IMG/VR virus record: IMGVR_UViG_3300037231_000065
Location: 1-21,693 of that record
From: a virus
Direction: 5' to 3' (one strand)
DNA: 21,693 nt
Translations under genes and position numbers: made by a program
Part shown: in pieces, positions 1 through 5,760 of the stretch
Numbering within the stretch: the stretch's first letter is position 1
Layout of the letters: every line of letters starts with the position of its first letter
Notes under the pieces: model-generated
What the model was told of the DNA's origin: nothing
Seen by the model: only the letters and a program-made list of their open reading frames with translations
Databases searched by the model: none

Positions 1-10
1 AAATAGCGAA

Positions 11-36
11 GGGCCCCGGACTCGCGTCCAGGGCCC
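11..36 (-). terminator. Probable intrinsic terminator of the leftmost operon
   Basis: An inverted repeat pairs GGGCCC (11-16) and GGAC (18-21) with GTCC (26-29) and GGGCCC (31-36), around a TCGC loop and one C/A mismatch. Read on the minus strand, the stem is followed by TTCGCTATTT, a moderately T-rich tail. It lies about 35 bp past the stop of the last minus-strand gene, the expected position for an operon terminator. The T-tract is imperfect, so the call is moderate. Confidence 0.5.
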
Positions 37-70
37 CTCGGTCCGTCAGTCTTCAGGGGTGGTGAGGAGA

Positions 71-403
71 TCAGGCGACCGGGTCGGCCGGCTCGACCGG
101 GGCCGCCTTCGTGGCCGGCGCAACCGGGGCGGTGACGACGATCGGGATGGAGACGTACTTGCCGATCTCGTTCATCCCTGCGACGAGGAAGGCGTCAGCG
201 AGCGGCGCAACGTCGGCTCCGAGGCCAAGCGGGGCCATGGCGAGGAAGGGGGCGATGCCCGCTTCCGCCATCGTCACCAGTTGGGTCTCGACGGTCTTCA
301 GGCCGCTGTTGAGTTGGTTCACGGCGGCCACGCCGGCCGGGTTTCCCTCCACCTGCGTCAGGACGCCGGTGAAGAATGCCTGCAGTTTCGAAAGAAAGGT
401 CAT
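71..403 (-). CDS. Hypothetical phage protein, last gene of late operon
   Basis: A 110-residue protein that I do not recognise. The N-terminal half is amphipathic (starts MTFLSKLQAFFTGVLTQVEG). A hydrophobic, Ala/Leu/Gly-rich stretch covers about residues 45-75, and the C-terminal 25 residues are Pro/Ala-rich (ends VEPADPVA). The ATG is preceded at good spacing by GGAG, in the leader ccaaacGGAGactatcct. It is the last gene before the terminator-like hairpin and follows two small membrane-protein genes and the endolysin unit. A lysis or membrane-associated role is possible by position only. No catalytic motif is visible. Confidence 0.75.
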   Translation of the reverse strand: MTFLSKLQAFFTGVLTQVEGNPAGVAAVNQLNSGLKTVETQLVTMAEAGIAPFLAMAPLGLGADVAPLADAFLVAGMNEIGKYVSIPIVVTAPVAPATKAAPVEPADPVA

Positions 404-438
404 AGGATAGTCTCCGTTTGGTGAGGGGGTTGAGGGGT

Positions 439-609
439 TCAGCCGGCCGCCGGCGGGGCCGGGGGCGTAGGGCGGACCTGGGCCAGCGCGAACAGGCCCG
501 TTACGACGGGCATGAGCATCGCCGGGTCCCGCCGGATGATGAGGTCCGCAAGGGACAGGACGATCACCCCGCCGATGGCGAGGGGCGTCGCGAAAGCGGC
601 AAGGTTCAT
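439..609 (-). CDS. Small two-TM membrane protein, holin candidate
   Basis: A 56-residue protein beginning MNLAAFATPLAIGGVIVLSL. It has two predicted hydrophobic segments (about residues 7-25 and 31-44) separated by a short charged turn (IIRRDP), and a Pro-rich tail ending PPAPPAAG. I chose the ATG at 609 over an earlier in-frame start because it follows the stop of the upstream 37-residue gene by one base (TGACATG), which suggests translational coupling. Two TM segments, very small size and location in the endolysin operon fit a holin or other small lysis membrane protein. No family signature supports this, so the function is inference. Confidence 0.65.
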   Translation of the reverse strand: MNLAAFATPLAIGGVIVLSLADLIIRRDPAMLMPVVTGLFALAQVRPTPPAPPAAG

Positions 610-610
610 G

Positions 611-724
611 TCAGGTGTCCTTGAGAGCGGCCGGCGCCGGCCGGCTCGATGTGACGGCAAGCCCGGCAAGGAAGCCCAAGCTGAAGCCGAAGGTGATCGA
701 CAGCGCGATGACGGCAGCAATCAT
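611..724 (-). CDS. Tiny single-TM membrane protein (37 aa)
   Basis: A 37-residue reading frame, MIAAVIALSITFGFSLGFLA followed by GLAVTSSRPAPAALKDT. Its ATG overlaps the stop of the upstream gene (ATGA at 721-724), and its TGA lies one base from the next ATG. Residues 2-25 form one hydrophobic membrane segment with a short, mostly polar tail. The tight coupling on both sides is the main evidence that it is a real gene. It could be a holin, antiholin or spanin-like component, but nothing in the sequence is diagnostic. Confidence 0.6.
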   Translation of the reverse strand: MIAAVIALSITFGFSLGFLAGLAVTSSRPAPAALKDT

Positions 725-888
725 TCGTTGATCTCCTCGATATCCAGCTCACCGGGCGGAGGTCTGAGGTCTTCATCCGAGTAGGGACGCCCGATGTGCT
801 TGGCCCAGGCTCGGCGTTTGCGGACGTAGGCTTTCTGAAGGGCGGACGCGGCGGCTACAGCCGTGTGGTCCGGCTCAGATGGAGTCAT
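721..888 (-). CDS. Small charged hypothetical protein
   Basis: A 55-residue soluble protein starting MTPSEPDHTAVAAASALQKA. The middle is basic (AYVRKRRAWAKHIGRPYSDE) and the C-terminus acidic (ends GELDIEEINE). I do not recognise the family. I chose the ATG at 888, which overlaps the upstream DUF6378 gene by 14 bp. An alternative ATG at 927 would add 13 residues and overlap by 53 bp, and neither start has a strong Shine-Dalgarno. The stop overlaps the start of the next tiny membrane gene. Confidence 0.6.
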   Translation of the reverse strand: MTPSEPDHTAVAAASALQKAYVRKRRAWAKHIGRPYSDEDLRPPPGELDIEEINE

Positions 889-1201
889 CGCCCTGTCGAG
901 CGACGTGGGCGTCAATGGCGCAGCCATGCCCCAGGATGGTGTAGATCGCGCCGTCCAACGCGGAGTCGGCGTGGGTCGGGGACTCGGCCAGCCGCGCGGT
1001 CTTGATCAGGGCCGACATCTGGCCGACATCATGGCCGTCGATCGGAACGTCGACGTTGTGCCTGGCCTTCAGCCACGCCCGCCAGAAGGCGGCGATATTG
1101 GCGAAGTTGACCTCCGGGGGGCCGTAGTTCGCGCCGCGGCCTTCGACGGTCTGAGCGATCTTGGCCGCCATGTCCGCAGCGGTACGGCGGGCGATGCTCA
1201 T
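875..1201 (-). CDS. DUF6378 domain-containing phage protein
   Basis: A 108-residue protein with the pattern GRGANYGPPEVNFANIAAFW at about residues 21-40, followed by VGQMSALIKTARLAESPTHA. This matches the DUF6378 family of small phage proteins as I know it. The reaction is unknown; the conserved helical architecture superficially resembles MazG/dUTPase-like helical bundles, but that is not shown here. The ATG at 1201 overlaps the DUF1937 stop (ATGA), which rules out the longer upstream reading frame. It sits in a coupled string: endolysin, metallophosphoesterase, DUF1937, DUF6378. Confidence 0.8.
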   Translation of the reverse strand: MSIARRTAADMAAKIAQTVEGRGANYGPPEVNFANIAAFWRAWLKARHNVDVPIDGHDVGQMSALIKTARLAESPTHADSALDGAIYTILGHGCAIDAHVARQGDDSI

Positions 1202-1527
1202 TCCGGGTCCATGAATCTGACGGGCCTGCCGACGCCTTCGAAGAACTGCCGTTCCAGCGCGACTCCGCGACTGACATCCCAGCCCGGCAGGCGCAGGATC
1301 ACCAGCTCGTCGGCCATCTGCATGAACGGCATGTCGAGACGCATCCACCACTCGGTGTCGTGGACGTCGCCCATGTGCTCTTCGATCGGGTGAGAGTGCG
1401 CGATCGGCGAGAACACGGCCTCGCCGCGCTCCATCAGTTGCGCCGCAGCCCGGCAAGCGGCTTCGAAGCGTCGACGGCGGACGTGGGCGTCATCGTGGCT
1501 GTAGGGAGATGCGAGATAGACGGTCAT
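1198..1527 (-). CDS. DUF1937 family protein (deoxyribosyltransferase-like fold)
   Basis: A 109-residue protein beginning MTVYLASPYSHDDAHVRRRR. It also carries FSPIAHSHPI, a WWMRLDMPFMQMADELVIL stretch and GWDVSRGVALE. This is the typical DUF1937 layout: an N-terminal beta strand with LASPYSH, a central acidic/aromatic helix, and a C-terminal S-x-G helix. The family is related by fold to nucleoside 2-deoxyribosyltransferases and nucleotide-handling proteins; its biochemical role in phages is unknown. The ATG at 1527 overlaps the upstream stop (ATGA). A longer frame starting at 1572 would add 15 residues unlike the family. Confidence 0.85.
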   Translation of the reverse strand: MTVYLASPYSHDDAHVRRRRFEAACRAAAQLMERGEAVFSPIAHSHPIEEHMGDVHDTEWWMRLDMPFMQMADELVILRLPGWDVSRGVALERQFFEGVGRPVRFMDPE

Positions 1528-2663
1528 GCCGCGCGCTTCCGCTTCGCAGCCTTCCAAAGGCCCCGCCGCCACGTCAGGTACTCGGCGGTCTCCTCGATGG
1601 AGAACAGCGTTTTGACGAAGCGCACCGGATCATGGGCGAAGGCCGGGTCGATGACGACGCCCATTGACCGCGCCCAGTTCTCGCCGTGGAAGTGCTTCTC
1701 CTTGCTGTACTCGTCGAAGTCCTTGTAGGCGCCGATGCGGAGCCCTTGGCAGAGCCGCGCCGGGTCCTTGTGGTAGATCGGGATGTACCCGGCCTGATGC
1801 CTGTGGCCACAGACCAGGATATGATCACGGAAGCCGAACAGGGTTTCGCGGACCAGAGCGTGAGCGGGGTTGAACTGCGAGCCGCCCGGGAAGTCATGGC
1901 GGATGTGCATGATCGCCGAATGGCCGGACGGCAGGTTCAGCCGAAGCCGGGCTCCGTGGTCTTGGTAGACGCCAGGAACATTCCGAAGTCGATGGATGAT
2001 CTCTGCGGCGTCGCCGTGCTGGTTGCCCCACCGGTCGTGGTTGCCGCCCAGAGTGAGGAGCCACGGAAGCGAGGCGAAGAACCACTCGACCAGGGTGAGC
2101 GATTGACGGGCCGTCACCTCCTGGTTGGCGTAGAGCCCCATGAGGCGCCCGACCCAGTTGTTGCGGTGATCTCCGACAGAAACCGCGAACATCCCCTCGG
2201 TATCGCGGCAGGTCTCGACGTCTCTGCGCAGGGCGAGCGCCGCGAAGCCGGGATCATCCAGGTGCGGATCGCCGAAGAAGCCGACCGCGATGGGCCCGTC
2301 GATCCCGATGCGGACGTCGTACAGGTCCTTCGCGGTGTCGATGGCCTTGCGTTCGGCCCACCGCTCGGCTTGAGCATCCAGGAGTTGCTCGGCTGAAAGG
2401 TCATCGCCCGTGGGAAGCGGGTCCACCGTGAACGCCGCCGGCGGCCGATAGTGCGACATGTCGACTTCAAGCCCGTAGTGGTTCTTGATCGACGACAGGC
2501 GGTTCTGCAGCGCAGCCCGGCCGATGCCGAGGCGCCGAGAGGCTTCCGAGAACCATGTCTTCTGACCGCCGCCTCTGTTCTCGCCGAAGCCCTCCTCCAG
2601 CGCCTCGTGGCACGCTGCGATGGTGCGATCGGCCTCCTCGCGACGGAGGGGCGGGGCGCTCAA
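1524..2663 (-). CDS. HTH plus calcineurin-like metallophosphoesterase
   Basis: A 379-residue protein. Residues about 10-62 look like a helix-turn-helix (ASRRLGIGRAALQNRLSSIK). The rest is a calcineurin-like phosphoesterase with its metal-binding motifs in order: GDPHLD (131-136), VGDHRNNW (163-170), GGNHD (206-210), RHDF (255-258) and GHRH (286-289). The second motif has GDHRNN where GDxxD is usual. The family cleaves phosphomono- or diesters with a di-metal centre; the substrate is unknown, and DNA or nucleotide is plausible given the HTH. The start is TTG at 2661-2663, overlapping the endolysin TGA, with GGAG seven bases upstream. No suitable ATG precedes residue 69. Confidence 0.85.
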   Translation of the reverse strand: MSAPPLRREEADRTIAACHEALEEGFGENRGGGQKTWFSEASRRLGIGRAALQNRLSSIKNHYGLEVDMSHYRPPAAFTVDPLPTGDDLSAEQLLDAQAERWAERKAIDTAKDLYDVRIGIDGPIAVGFFGDPHLDDPGFAALALRRDVETCRDTEGMFAVSVGDHRNNWVGRLMGLYANQEVTARQSLTLVEWFFASLPWLLTLGGNHDRWGNQHGDAAEIIHRLRNVPGVYQDHGARLRLNLPSGHSAIMHIRHDFPGGSQFNPAHALVRETLFGFRDHILVCGHRHQAGYIPIYHKDPARLCQGLRIGAYKDFDEYSKEKHFHGENWARSMGVVIDPAFAHDPVRFVKTLFSIEETAEYLTWRRGLWKAAKRKRAA

Positions 2664-3151
2664 GCGGCGGCTCCGGTCGGCGGCGTTTCTGGCCCGTCGT
2701 ACTGCGTCAGGTCCGAGTCGCGGACGATTTCCATGAGCAGAGGGCCATAGTTCGGGTTGGTGGAGTAGCTCGGCTTCTGTGGCGTCCCGCCGCCCAAGGC
2801 GTCGCAGAACCCCGCCACGTCCGGCAGGCAGGCCCGCGCCGGGACGTAGAACCGGGACGTGGCCAAGTGCTGCGCGTGGAAATCGAAGGCGTCGGCGATC
2901 GACAGGAAGGCCCGGAACGGCTGCGTCAGCTTGACGACATTGCCGCCGAGGTCCTCGGTCGTGAGCGCGGACACACCGCCCTGGCCGGGAAGTGACTTGT
3001 CGCCGAACGGATTGTTAGAGCCGCCGGGCATGTGCTGGCCCCAGCCCGATTCCAGCGCCCACTGCGCCAGCATCACAGAGGCCGGGATATGCCACTTGGT
3101 ATCGGCAGCTTGGGCCGCCCGGACGATGTCCGGCGGGGGTTGTCGACCCAT
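2660..3151 (-). CDS. Glucosaminidase-family endolysin (FlgJ-like)
   Basis: A 163-residue peptidoglycan hydrolase of the glucosaminidase family (the FlgJ/LytG muramidase group), expected to cut the glycan backbone at lysis. The signature IPASVMLAQWALESGWGQ spans about residues 22-39 with the presumed catalytic Glu at 34, followed by NNPFGDK (46-52). There is no signal peptide or TM, so release would need a holin or another export route. The ATG at 3151 has a strong Shine-Dalgarno (ctGGAGGAcacc). The gene leads a coupled string that continues with the metallophosphoesterase. Confidence 0.88.
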   Translation of the reverse strand: MGRQPPPDIVRAAQAADTKWHIPASVMLAQWALESGWGQHMPGGSNNPFGDKSLPGQGGVSALTTEDLGGNVVKLTQPFRAFLSIADAFDFHAQHLATSRFYVPARACLPDVAGFCDALGGGTPQKPSYSTNPNYGPLLMEIVRDSDLTQYDGPETPPTGAAA

Positions 3152-3178
3152 GGTGTCCTCCAGTGTTTCGGTGGATGG

Positions 3179-3619
3179 TCAGTGGGCGCCAGATGCGGCG
3201 AGGATCGCCCTGCCAGCTGCCAGGAGTGCCCGGCCGGCCGCTTCGATCGTGGGCCAGGCGGTCGTCTGGTGATCGATCCAGGCCAGGAGCGTCACGGCCG
3301 CGCCGCCGGCCCCGATCCAGGCCAGGGGACGCCCGTTCTTGATCTCGCCCTTCTTGCCGGCCCCAACTCGAGCCGCCACCTGGTCCATGGTCGCCCCGAA
3401 GGCGTCCAGCCGGGTTCCCATTCCGTCGAGCCGGGCTCCGAAGCCATCGAGCCTCTCATTGGCCGATCGGATCTCCGTTCGAGCGCCGTCAAGACACAGG
3501 TGGAGGTCGGCTTGCCCCTTGGCCAAGTCGGCGTTCGTCGGCTCTGCCGGAATGGGGCTGGGCTTCATCGGAGCCTTCTCGCTGAGGGGAAGCTTGCGGA
3601 CGGTCGCGGTGCGAGCCAT
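3179..3619 (-). CDS. Coiled-coil, single-TM protein (possible lysis accessory)
   Basis: A 146-residue protein with a Pro-rich N-terminus and a coiled-coil-like region (about 30-86). That region holds near-perfect heptads: RLDGFGA, RLDGMGT, RLDAFGA, TMDQVAA (56-83). A basic stretch and one hydrophobic membrane segment follow (about 98-115, PLAWIGAGGAAVTLLAWI), then an Ala-rich amphipathic tail. The layout recalls the hemolysin XhlA-like phage proteins, which have a coiled coil followed by a membrane anchor near the endolysin, but there is no decisive match. The ATG at 3619 has GAGGA a few bases upstream. It lies 27 bp before the endolysin gene. Confidence 0.75.
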   Translation of the reverse strand: MARTATVRKLPLSEKAPMKPSPIPAEPTNADLAKGQADLHLCLDGARTEIRSANERLDGFGARLDGMGTRLDAFGATMDQVAARVGAGKKGEIKNGRPLAWIGAGGAAVTLLAWIDHQTTAWPTIEAAGRALLAAGRAILAASGAH

Positions 3620-3659
3620 CGATCCTCGGTCGGGTTCAGAGGTGGTCCAGATGTGCGAA

Positions 3660-3679
3660 GGGCGGCCCGTGGACCGCCC
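3660..3679 (-). terminator. Weak hairpin after the Rha gene
   Basis: GGGCGG (3660-3665) pairs with CCGCCC (3674-3679) around an 8-base loop, in the 90 bp between the regulator stop and the next gene. On the minus strand the tail is TTCGCAC, which is poor for an intrinsic terminator; on the plus strand the tail is CTCTTTAG. It may separate the regulator unit from the lysis operon, but the evidence is only the stem and its position. Confidence 0.3.
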
Positions 3680-3709
3680 CTCTTTAGATCAGCCAAGAAC
3701 CGACGCTGA

Positions 3710-4498
3710 TTAGGCGGCGAGGCTCATTGCCGGCGGGAACTCCTGCGCCAGCCGCGTCAGGCCCTTCGCAGTCACCCGGACCTGCGTCGTCACCTTCTCG
3801 CTCCCATCGGAGCGGTGAACGGTCGTGGTCTTGTGCTCCAGCAGGCCCGACGTGAGCTTGCTCTGATAGCCGATGTAGCCCGACGTCCCGGCCCGCTCGT
3901 AGATCCATCCGTGCGACCGCAGGAACGAGAAGAGATCCTTCGGCCGGACCTGCAGCGTCTTGGCCGCGTCGGTGACGCAGAACGACCCGTCGGCGTCGGC
4001 GATGCGATCCAGGGCATCGCCCTTGACCGCCAAGACCTCGTTCTCCGCCTGGAGCGCGAGCACCTTCTCCGTGTAGCTCAGGAGCAGGCCCCGCATAGCC
4101 GCTGGGCTCTCGAAGAACGCGGCGGGATCGAACGCGGAGCGGGCTTCCAGTTCCTGCCAGCGATCGATGATCCTGGTTCGGAGCGGGAGGCTGTAGCCCG
4201 AGACCAATATGAGCGTCTCGCGCTTCGGGAGAGCGAGGACGGGCGACTTGAGGGGCCGGCCGCCGCTGGGGTTGGGACGCTCTACCGTCCCCCCAAAACT
4301 GGGGAGACGGTCGGGGCCGTGCAGTTCGGCCAGCATGAAGCGGGCGTCGCGCATGACGTGGTCGTGCCGCTTGCCGGTCAGTTCGGCGATCTCCAATGTG
4401 GACATCGTCTGGGCGCCAGAGGTGGGGTCGCCTAGGCCTCCGTTCGACGTGAGGGCGAGTTCGCCCGAAGTTGAGTTGACGAAGTGGTCTGTGCCCAT
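3710..4498 (-). CDS. Rha/KilAC antirepressor-type phage regulator
   Basis: A 262-residue predicted DNA-binding regulator. Residues about 30-120 match the phage Rha N-terminal domain: TMSTLEIAELTGKRHDHVMR, then VLALPKRETLILVSGYSLPL and RIIDRWQELE. A helical linker (about 140-157) leads to a KilAC/ANT C-terminal domain (about 160-255) with FCVTDAAKTLQVRPKDLFSF, LRSHGWIYER and RVTAKGLTRLAQEF. Such proteins act as phage antirepressors or lysogeny regulators. The ATG at 4498 has GGGAG as Shine-Dalgarno (4506-4510), and that site is complementary to an upstream structured RNA. An in-frame start at 4588 would run through the RNA element and is rejected. Expression is therefore probably controlled post-transcriptionally. 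Confidence 0.88.
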   Translation of the reverse strand: MGTDHFVNSTSGELALTSNGGLGDPTSGAQTMSTLEIAELTGKRHDHVMRDARFMLAELHGPDRLPSFGGTVERPNPSGGRPLKSPVLALPKRETLILVSGYSLPLRTRIIDRWQELEARSAFDPAAFFESPAAMRGLLLSYTEKVLALQAENEVLAVKGDALDRIADADGSFCVTDAAKTLQVRPKDLFSFLRSHGWIYERAGTSGYIGYQSKLTSGLLEHKTTTVHRSDGSEKVTTQVRVTAKGLTRLAQEFPPAMSLAA

Positions 4499-4505
4499 GT
4501 TAGGG

Positions 4506-4550
4506 CTCCCGTGTGGTCGGACGCGCCTCACACGTCCGGTTCCCGGACGT
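4506..4550 (-). promoter_or_regulatory. Antisense target and ribosome-binding region of the Rha gene
   Basis: The leader just before the Rha ATG contains GTGAGGCGCG (4522-4531) and ACACGGGAG (4506-4514), the latter including the Shine-Dalgarno GGGAG. The first is perfectly complementary over 10 bp to 4602-4611. The second pairs over 9 positions, one of them U-G, with CTTCCGTGT at 4669-4677. The leader can also fold on itself: CGTGTG/CACACG (4510-4515 with 4529-4534) or ACGTCCGG/CCGGACGT (4532-4539 with 4543-4550). These folds are mutually exclusive with antisense pairing, as expected of a regulated ribosome-binding site. Confidence 0.65.
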
Positions 4551-4592
4551 CGGGGTGCGGCGCAAGGCCGGGAAACCCATGGCCGCACCCCG
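4551..4592 (-). terminator. Long GC-rich hairpin between C4-like RNA and Rha leader
   Basis: CGGGGTGCGG (4551-4560) and CCGCACCCCG (4583-4592) are perfect 10-bp arms. The 22-base apical region contains a smaller GGG-AAA-CCC pairing. There is no T-tract, so it is not a classical intrinsic terminator. It directly follows the antisense core and may define its 3' end by processing or by stalling transcription. Confidence 0.4.
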
Positions 4593-4684
4593 ACGAGCCG
4601 CGTGAGGCGCGGCTATCCCCTGCCGGGGATCTCTACCCATGTCCCTTGGTTCGCCTGGGCGCGCAAGGACACGGAAGTTCTCGT
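4593..4684 (-). ncRNA. C4-like phage antisense RNA
   Basis: This roughly 92-base region is heavily base-paired. A closing stem ACGAG/CUCGU (4680-4684 with 4593-4597) encloses three hairpins: CCUUG/CAAGG (with one bulge extending it to 4640-4648 and 4664-4671), AUCCCC/GGGGAU (4615-4620 with 4625-4630), and GCCGCG/CGCGGC (4597-4602 with 4608-4613). The loop of the last hairpin and its flank form segment a' (4602-4611); segment b' is at 4669-4677. Both are complementary to the Rha ribosome-binding region about 80-160 bases downstream in the same transcript. Phage P1/P7 C4 RNA silences the antirepressor gene ant in this way, and related C4 RNAs precede antirepressor-type genes in other phages. 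Extents are my estimate. Confidence 0.72.
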
Positions 4685-4697
4685 ATCGTTCTGCGGT

Positions 4698-5162
4698 TCA
4701 GGCGACTCCCGCCAGCGAGCGCACGATCTGGCGCGCCAGACGATCAGTGAGAAAGCCTTCGCCCCAATCTTCGAGTTGGCCCTCGTAGATCTGGGTGATC
4801 GCCCGCGCCTTGAGCCGGGCCGTCTCGGCGGTCGGCGGAAGCGCCTCGACCTCGCGGAGAAATACCTTTTCGCGCTCGCTCCAGTCCGACCACTCCTTCG
4901 CGGTGACGTCGTCCCGAGCGTTCAGGGACGCCGTCAGGGTGCGAAGGGCGGTCGCCTCGTGGTTGAGGCGGCTCAAGTGGGACGGCGGTGCGGCGGCAAC
5001 GGCTGGGATGGCCAGGGCGCCGAAGCCGATCGCACCTGCCGCGATGCCGCGGCGTGTGACGCCCTTGCGGATCTGCGCCCTCGCCTCTTCCCGAGAGGAC
5101 GCGGTGATGACGCCTGCAAAAGGCGTGTCGAAAGTGGTAGGGGTAGAGCTAGCTTGGGCCAT
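4698..5162 (-). CDS. Hypothetical protein with Tat-like or TM segment
   Basis: A 154-residue protein that I do not recognise. A polar N-terminus with an Arg/Ala-rich helix (SSREEARAQIRKGVTRRG) precedes a hydrophobic stretch at about 40-58 (IAAGAIGFGALAIPAVAAA). The twin Arg at 37-38 makes it look like an internal Tat-type signal or a single membrane anchor. The remaining 95 residues are helical and charged (AKEWSDWSEREKVFLREVEA). The ATG at 5162 is chosen because it has GAGGAG upstream and avoids overlap with the divergent gene at 5251; a longer frame from 5300 is rejected. It is the gene just before the C4-like RNA and may share its transcript. Confidence 0.7.
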   Translation of the reverse strand: MAQASSTPTTFDTPFAGVITASSREEARAQIRKGVTRRGIAAGAIGFGALAIPAVAAAPPSHLSRLNHEATALRTLTASLNARDDVTAKEWSDWSEREKVFLREVEALPPTAETARLKARAITQIYEGQLEDWGEGFLTDRLARQIVRSLAGVA

Positions 5163-5240
5163 GACGATTACTCCTCGTCGGGTTCGGGTCAGGGCCGTTG
5201 CGAGGGTTGGCGCCCTTGCTTCGGCCCGTCTTTTCTGCCA

Positions 5241-5273
5241 CTGACAATTCATGTCGTCAATAGGTAATGTCAG
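5241..5273. promoter_or_regulatory. Candidate operator palindrome over the RHH start
   Basis: CTGACA (5241-5246) and TGTCAG (5268-5273) are perfect inverted arms, with partial alternating symmetry between them. The palindrome covers the start codon of the ribbon-helix-helix gene and the upstream side of the divergent minus-strand gene. Ribbon-helix-helix proteins commonly bind such repeats and autoregulate. CTGACA with a 17-base spacer also resembles a -35 box on either strand, but no good -10 is present. Confidence 0.3.
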
Positions 5274-5430
5274 AAAATCACGGGGGAGACCGGCGATCAA
5301 TGCGACGCCGGTGACCGTGCGATTGCCTCCCGACCAACTCGCTCGTCTCGACGCCTGGGTCGGCTCCCAGGCCGACGCCCCCTCCCGACCAGAGGCTATC
5401 CGGCGACTTATTGACCGCCTACTGCGCTAG
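5251..5430 (+). CDS. Ribbon-helix-helix (CopG/Arc-like) DNA-binding protein
   Basis: A 59-residue protein with a basic N-terminus (NVRKSRGRPA), a beta-strand segment TPVTVRLPPDQLARLDAWVG (about 19-38) and a second helix SRPEAIRRLIDRLLR to the end. This is the classic ribbon-helix-helix pattern: alternating residues in TVRLP, then two helices with SRPEAIRRLI. It should bind DNA as a dimer and act as a small transcription factor or antitoxin. No toxin gene adjoins it; the next gene encodes a small secreted-looking protein. It is divergent from the minus-strand hypothetical gene, with 88 bp between starts. Confidence 0.82.
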   Translation: MSSIGNVRKSRGRPAINATPVTVRLPPDQLARLDAWVGSQADAPSRPEAIRRLIDRLLR

Positions 5431-5467
5431 GACTGGACTGGCGCCCAGCCATCGGCCACTGTACGCG

Positions 5468-5668
5468 ATGCAGACGATTTTCGCTCTCTTTATGTGCATA
5501 GCGTCGCCCAACGGGCCCGTTTGCAGCGGGCCGCTAATCACCTTCCCAAGCGCCGCCGGATGCCATGACTACGCGACATCGCTCGTCCGGCGCCAGAAGG
5601 CAGAGGGCGTTGTGCGTATCCCGCAGTACCAATGCCTCAAGAAAACGATCTCGGTCTGGTCACCCTGA
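5468..5668 (+). CDS. Small Cys-containing secreted protein (putative)
   Basis: A 66-residue protein starting MQTIFALFMCIASPNGPVCS, with a short signal-peptide-like N-terminus and Cys at about 10, 19, 31 and 55. The spacing (C, PSAAGCHDYA, QYQCLKK) resembles small host-type secreted proteins with one or two disulfides. There is no clear Shine-Dalgarno at the ATG. A TTG at 5411 gives a longer version but overlaps the preceding gene by 20 bp. It lies between the RHH gene and the PEP-CTERM gene, in the same direction. Function unknown. Confidence 0.5.
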   Translation: MQTIFALFMCIASPNGPVCSGPLITFPSAAGCHDYATSLVRRQKAEGVVRIPQYQCLKKTISVWSP

Positions 5669-5706
5669 CCGTGCAAAACTTGCCGATCTAGCGCCACGTT
5701 CTGCTG

Positions 5707-5735
5707 TTGCCGACAACCCCGCTTTAGACCACAAT
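5707..5735 (+). promoter_or_regulatory. Possible promoter of the PEP-CTERM gene
   Basis: TTGCCG (5707-5712), a 17-base spacer and CACAAT (5730-5735) resemble a sigma-70-type promoter about 25-50 bases ahead of the PEP-CTERM start. The match is partial, so this is tentative. Confidence 0.3.
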
Positions 5736-5760
5736 CCCCTGTGATTTTGGAGGGGTTGAC

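Noticed and set aside
59-1728. Plus-strand open frames over the lysis operon
   Set aside because: Arg/Gly/Ala-rich translations typical of the antisense of high-GC genes; the minus-strand genes have motifs and coupled starts.
1524-2663. SbcD/Mre11-type nuclease
   Set aside because: The order of metal motifs is generic for calcineurin-like phosphoesterases; there is no partner SbcC gene or capping domain.
4499-4588. Longer Rha protein starting at 4588
   Set aside because: It would read through the hairpin and antisense target region and place the Shine-Dalgarno inside the coding sequence.
4499-4697. Metabolite riboswitch, insertion-sequence end or CRISPR fragment
   Set aside because: Two-segment complementarity to the downstream ribosome-binding site explains the structure better; there is no transposase, target duplication or regularly spaced repeat.
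5411-5467. TTG start giving an 85-residue version of the small Cys protein
   Set aside because: It overlaps the RHH gene and destroys the signal-peptide-like N-terminus; the ATG at 5468 is more plausible, though its Shine-Dalgarno is poor.
5251-5668. Toxin-antitoxin pair formed by the RHH gene and its neighbour
   Set aside because: The downstream 66-residue product looks secreted and has no RelE/ParE, PIN or MazF features.
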